Origin: JBBQWT01 sp038210375 | Lineage (GTDB): Bacteria > Acidobacteriota > Terriglobia > Terriglobales > Acidobacteriaceae | DNA length: 64,000 bases | Direction: 5' to 3' | Assembly (NCBI GenBank): GCA_038210375.1 | Contig: JBBQWT010000003.1 | Span: 1 to 64,000 of the forward strand | Shown here: piece by piece, positions 62,038 through 64,000 of the stretch | Position numbering within the stretch: position 1 is the stretch's first letter | Layout of the letters: every line of letters starts with the position of its first letter | Position numbers and translations under genes: made by a program | Notes under the pieces: model-generated | The model's input: only the letters and a program-made list of their open reading frames with translations | What the model was told of the DNA's origin: nothing | The model's database searches: none

Positions 62038-63582
62038 ATGACAAACTCAGACCAATCCACAGAAGTAGAAGACCCCAAGCCCGCTGAGACCTCGGAAACT
62101 GCTGAAAACATGGCTCTGGCGGAAGATTCCACCGCGCCCCAACCGCCTGACGACCCCTGCCAGCGCACCTTTGTGGTTTCGATTCCCGCTGAAGTAGTTA
62201 CGGCGGAGATGGCCAGCGTTGCCGGCAAGTTTCAGAAGGAGGCGCGGCTGCCTGGGTTTCGCAAGGGCAAGGTTCCCCTGGCGCTGATTCGCAGCAAGTT
62301 TGCCAAGGACATCAAGACCGACGTCCTCGAACACCTCGTGCCTGAGCACCTGCGCGCCGAGATTGAGAAGCAGGGGCTGACCCCGGTTTCGCAGCCGCGT
62401 ATCACCGACCTCAAATGGGATGAAGGCGAGCCGGCGGTGTTTACCGCTGTGTTTGACGTCTTGCCGGAAATTTCGCTTGGCGACTATGCCTCGCTGGCCA
62501 CCGACCGCCCGGAAATTACTGTGCCCGAGGATGAAGTCGAGAACGCGCTGAACGAAATCCGCGAACGCAACGCTTCATTCGATCCCATCGAGGAAGAACG
62601 TGCGCTGGCCGATGGCGATTTTGCCCAGGCTTCCTTCACCGGGACGCCGGTCACCGGTGGCTCCGTGCACCCGGCTGAAGGACACACCCACATTGCGGCA
62701 GAAACTTCCTCGGCTCCCACTGGCGAAGATGCTGCGGGAGATGCAGAGCGGGCTGCTGTCGGAGCGGTGAGCGAAGAATCCGATGAACCTGCGCCCGAAA
62801 ACCACGCTGCAACCGCAGCCGCCGGCGAGTCGCGGCCCGCGCCCAAACCAGTTTCGGTGGATGAGGTATTGATCGAAATTGGCGGACCGGGCACCGTCGC
62901 GGAGTTTTCGGAAAACCTGCGCGGCGCCCGCCCGGGGGACGAGCGCGTGTTTGACGTTACTTACCCTGAAAATTTTGAAGACCAGCGCCTGGCCGGGGCC
63001 ACCATGCACTACACCGTCCAGATCAAGTCGGCCAAGCGCAAGAGTTTACCGGAGCTCAATGATGACTTTGCCAAATCCATCGGCGAGTTTGCATCCATGG
63101 ATGCGCTGCGCAGCCGCGTTCGCGAGCGCATGCTCGCCGACCGCACCCATGAGATCGAGCACGAGGGCAAAGAGAAATTGGTTGACGAGCTGTTGCAGCG
63201 TCATCCCTTCCCTGCTCCCGAATCAATGGTGCAGCAGCAGATCGATATGCGGCTGGAGCGCGGGTTCCGCGCGCTGGTGCAGCAGGGCATGAAAGTTGAA
63301 GACATCAAGAAGATGAACATACCTCACCTGCGCGACGCCCAGCGGGAGCCGGCGGTACGCGAAGTGCGCTCCACGCTGCTGCTGGATAAGATCGCGGAGA
63401 CGGAAAAAATTGAGGTCAGCGATGAAGAACTTAACCGTGAAGTGGACATGCTTGCGGTGCAGAGCCAGGTGACGCCCGAGGCCATTCGCGCGCGATTGAC
63501 ACGCGATGGAGCGCTGGATAGACTACGCGAAAGAATCCGCAACGAGAAGACACTCGACTTTCTCTATCGCCGGCCGGCTTAA
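62038..63582 (+). CDS. tig: Trigger factor with a low-complexity insert in the PPIase domain
   Basis: Ribosome-bound chaperone and prolyl isomerase. The 514-aa protein has a 40-residue acidic leader, the N-terminal ribosome-binding domain with signature GFRKGKVP (73-80), an FKBP-type PPIase domain (about 190-340) and the C-terminal chaperone arms. Standard trigger factors have about 430 aa; the extra length is the leader and an Ala/Glu/Pro-rich stretch at about 205-271 inside the PPIase domain, before VDEVLIEIGG. It precedes clpP by 70 nt, the widespread tig-clpP order. Confidence 0.95.
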   Translation: MTNSDQSTEVEDPKPAETSETAENMALAEDSTAPQPPDDPCQRTFVVSIPAEVVTAEMASVAGKFQKEARLPGFRKGKVPLALIRSKFAKDIKTDVLEHLVPEHLRAEIEKQGLTPVSQPRITDLKWDEGEPAVFTAVFDVLPEISLGDYASLATDRPEITVPEDEVENALNEIRERNASFDPIEEERALADGDFAQASFTGTPVTGGSVHPAEGHTHIAAETSSAPTGEDAAGDAERAAVGAVSEESDEPAPENHAATAAAGESRPAPKPVSVDEVLIEIGGPGTVAEFSENLRGARPGDERVFDVTYPENFEDQRLAGATMHYTVQIKSAKRKSLPELNDDFAKSIGEFASMDALRSRVRERMLADRTHEIEHEGKEKLVDELLQRHPFPAPESMVQQQIDMRLERGFRALVQQGMKVEDIKKMNIPHLRDAQREPAVREVRSTLLLDKIAETEKIEVSDEELNREVDMLAVQSQVTPEAIRARLTRDGALDRLRERIRNEKTLDFLYRRPA

Positions 63583-63652
63583 CTGGCGTTTTTTCTGATC
63601 TTAAACTTTCCCGGCAATACGTGTAAGTTTTTGCAATGTGAAAGGACTGTGA

Positions 63653-64000
63653 ATGGCACTGGTACCAATGGTGGTGGAGCAAACGAGCCGTGGGGAGCGC
63701 GCCTACGACATCTATTCCCGGCTATTGCGCGATAACATCATTTTCATCGGCACCGAGATCGATGACGTCATCGCCAACCTGGTGATCGCGCAGATGCTTT
63801 TTCTCGAAGCCGAAGATCCTGACAAGGACATTCAGCTTTACATCAATTCGCCCGGCGGCTCGATCACTTCGGGCATGGCCATCTATGACACCATGCAATT
63901 TGTGCGGCCCCAGGTGATGACCATCTGCATCGGCCAGGCGGCCAGCATGGGCGCGCTGCTGCTGTGCGCGGGCGCGCCCAACAAGCGGTTCGCGCTGCCC
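63653..64000 (+). CDS. clpP: ATP-dependent Clp protease proteolytic subunit, partial
   Basis: The first 116 codons are in the window; the gene runs off the right edge. The translation begins ALVPMVVEQTSRGERAYDIY and includes DRL-equivalent RLLRDNIIFIGTEIDDVIA, LYINSPGGSITSGMAIYDTM and the catalytic Ser in GQAASMGALLL. The His and Asp of the triad lie beyond the window. AAAGGA precedes the ATG. It follows tig in the expected order, with clpX likely next. Confidence 0.96.
   Translation, partial: MALVPMVVEQTSRGERAYDIYSRLLRDNIIFIGTEIDDVIANLVIAQMLFLEAEDPDKDIQLYINSPGGSITSGMAIYDTMQFVRPQVMTICIGQAASMGALLLCAGAPNKRFALP

Overview
The window reads as bacterial chromosome, about 55-60% G+C, most likely from an Acidobacteriota soil bacterium (class Terriglobia or a relative). 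This is inferred from the combination of a PASTA-less Ser/Thr kinase fused to a PD40 propeller, a pair of MacB-type permeases, a secreted protein with a TonB C-terminal domain, an LLM flavoprotein, a family-5 uracil-DNA glycosylase, frequent TTG starts and a tig-clpP junction. No rRNA, CRISPR array, phage or transposase gene was seen. Three tRNAs are present: Leu-GAG, Asp-GUC and Val-UAC.

1-1.9 kb: tRNA-Leu, secG and a convergent receiver/PilZ protein. 1.9-39.4 kb: a large exopolysaccharide / O-antigen type locus. It holds a priming phosphoglycosyltransferase (9.5 kb), seven glycosyltransferases, a DegT-type sugar aminotransferase, an epimerase, two Wzy/WaaL-like membrane proteins, one Wzx flippase, an OafA-type O-acyltransferase, an AsnB-type amidotransferase, six methyltransferase-like proteins, UDP-glucose dehydrogenase, GDP-mannose dehydratase plus GDP-fucose synthase, and a Wzc-type tyrosine kinase/co-polymerase. 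Together they predict a lipid-linked repeat unit containing GDP-mannose-derived 6-deoxy (possibly amino) sugars and uronic acid, decorated by methyl and acyl groups, flipped, polymerised and exported. No outer-membrane Wza-type gene is visible. The locus carries signs of remodelling: a lower-GC mini-island with a HipA-like kinase, an XRE-cupin regulator and an orphan response regulator (14.4-16.9 kb), and an acyltransferase gene sitting between a truncated and a complete copy of the same methyltransferase 5' end (19.46-22.34 kb).

39.4-53.7 kb: mixed housekeeping and accessory genes: a 5'-truncated Pnkp-type RNA ligase domain, a TonB-domain protein, tRNA-Asp, a Ser/Thr kinase, two ABC permeases, an unrecognised 232-aa protein, tRNA-Val, a TPR protein coupled to a thioredoxin-fold protein, an LLM oxidoreductase divergent from a TetR regulator, and a small carboxypeptidase-regulatory-like protein.

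53.7-64 kb: heat-shock and core functions. groES-groEL sit behind a clear sigma-70 promoter with a CIRCE operator and end at a strong intrinsic terminator. Then come a small Lys/Ala-rich secreted protein, a YHS-domain copper ATPase, uracil-DNA glycosylase, a DUF3592-like membrane protein, trigger factor with an unusual insert, and the start of clpP, which runs off the window end.
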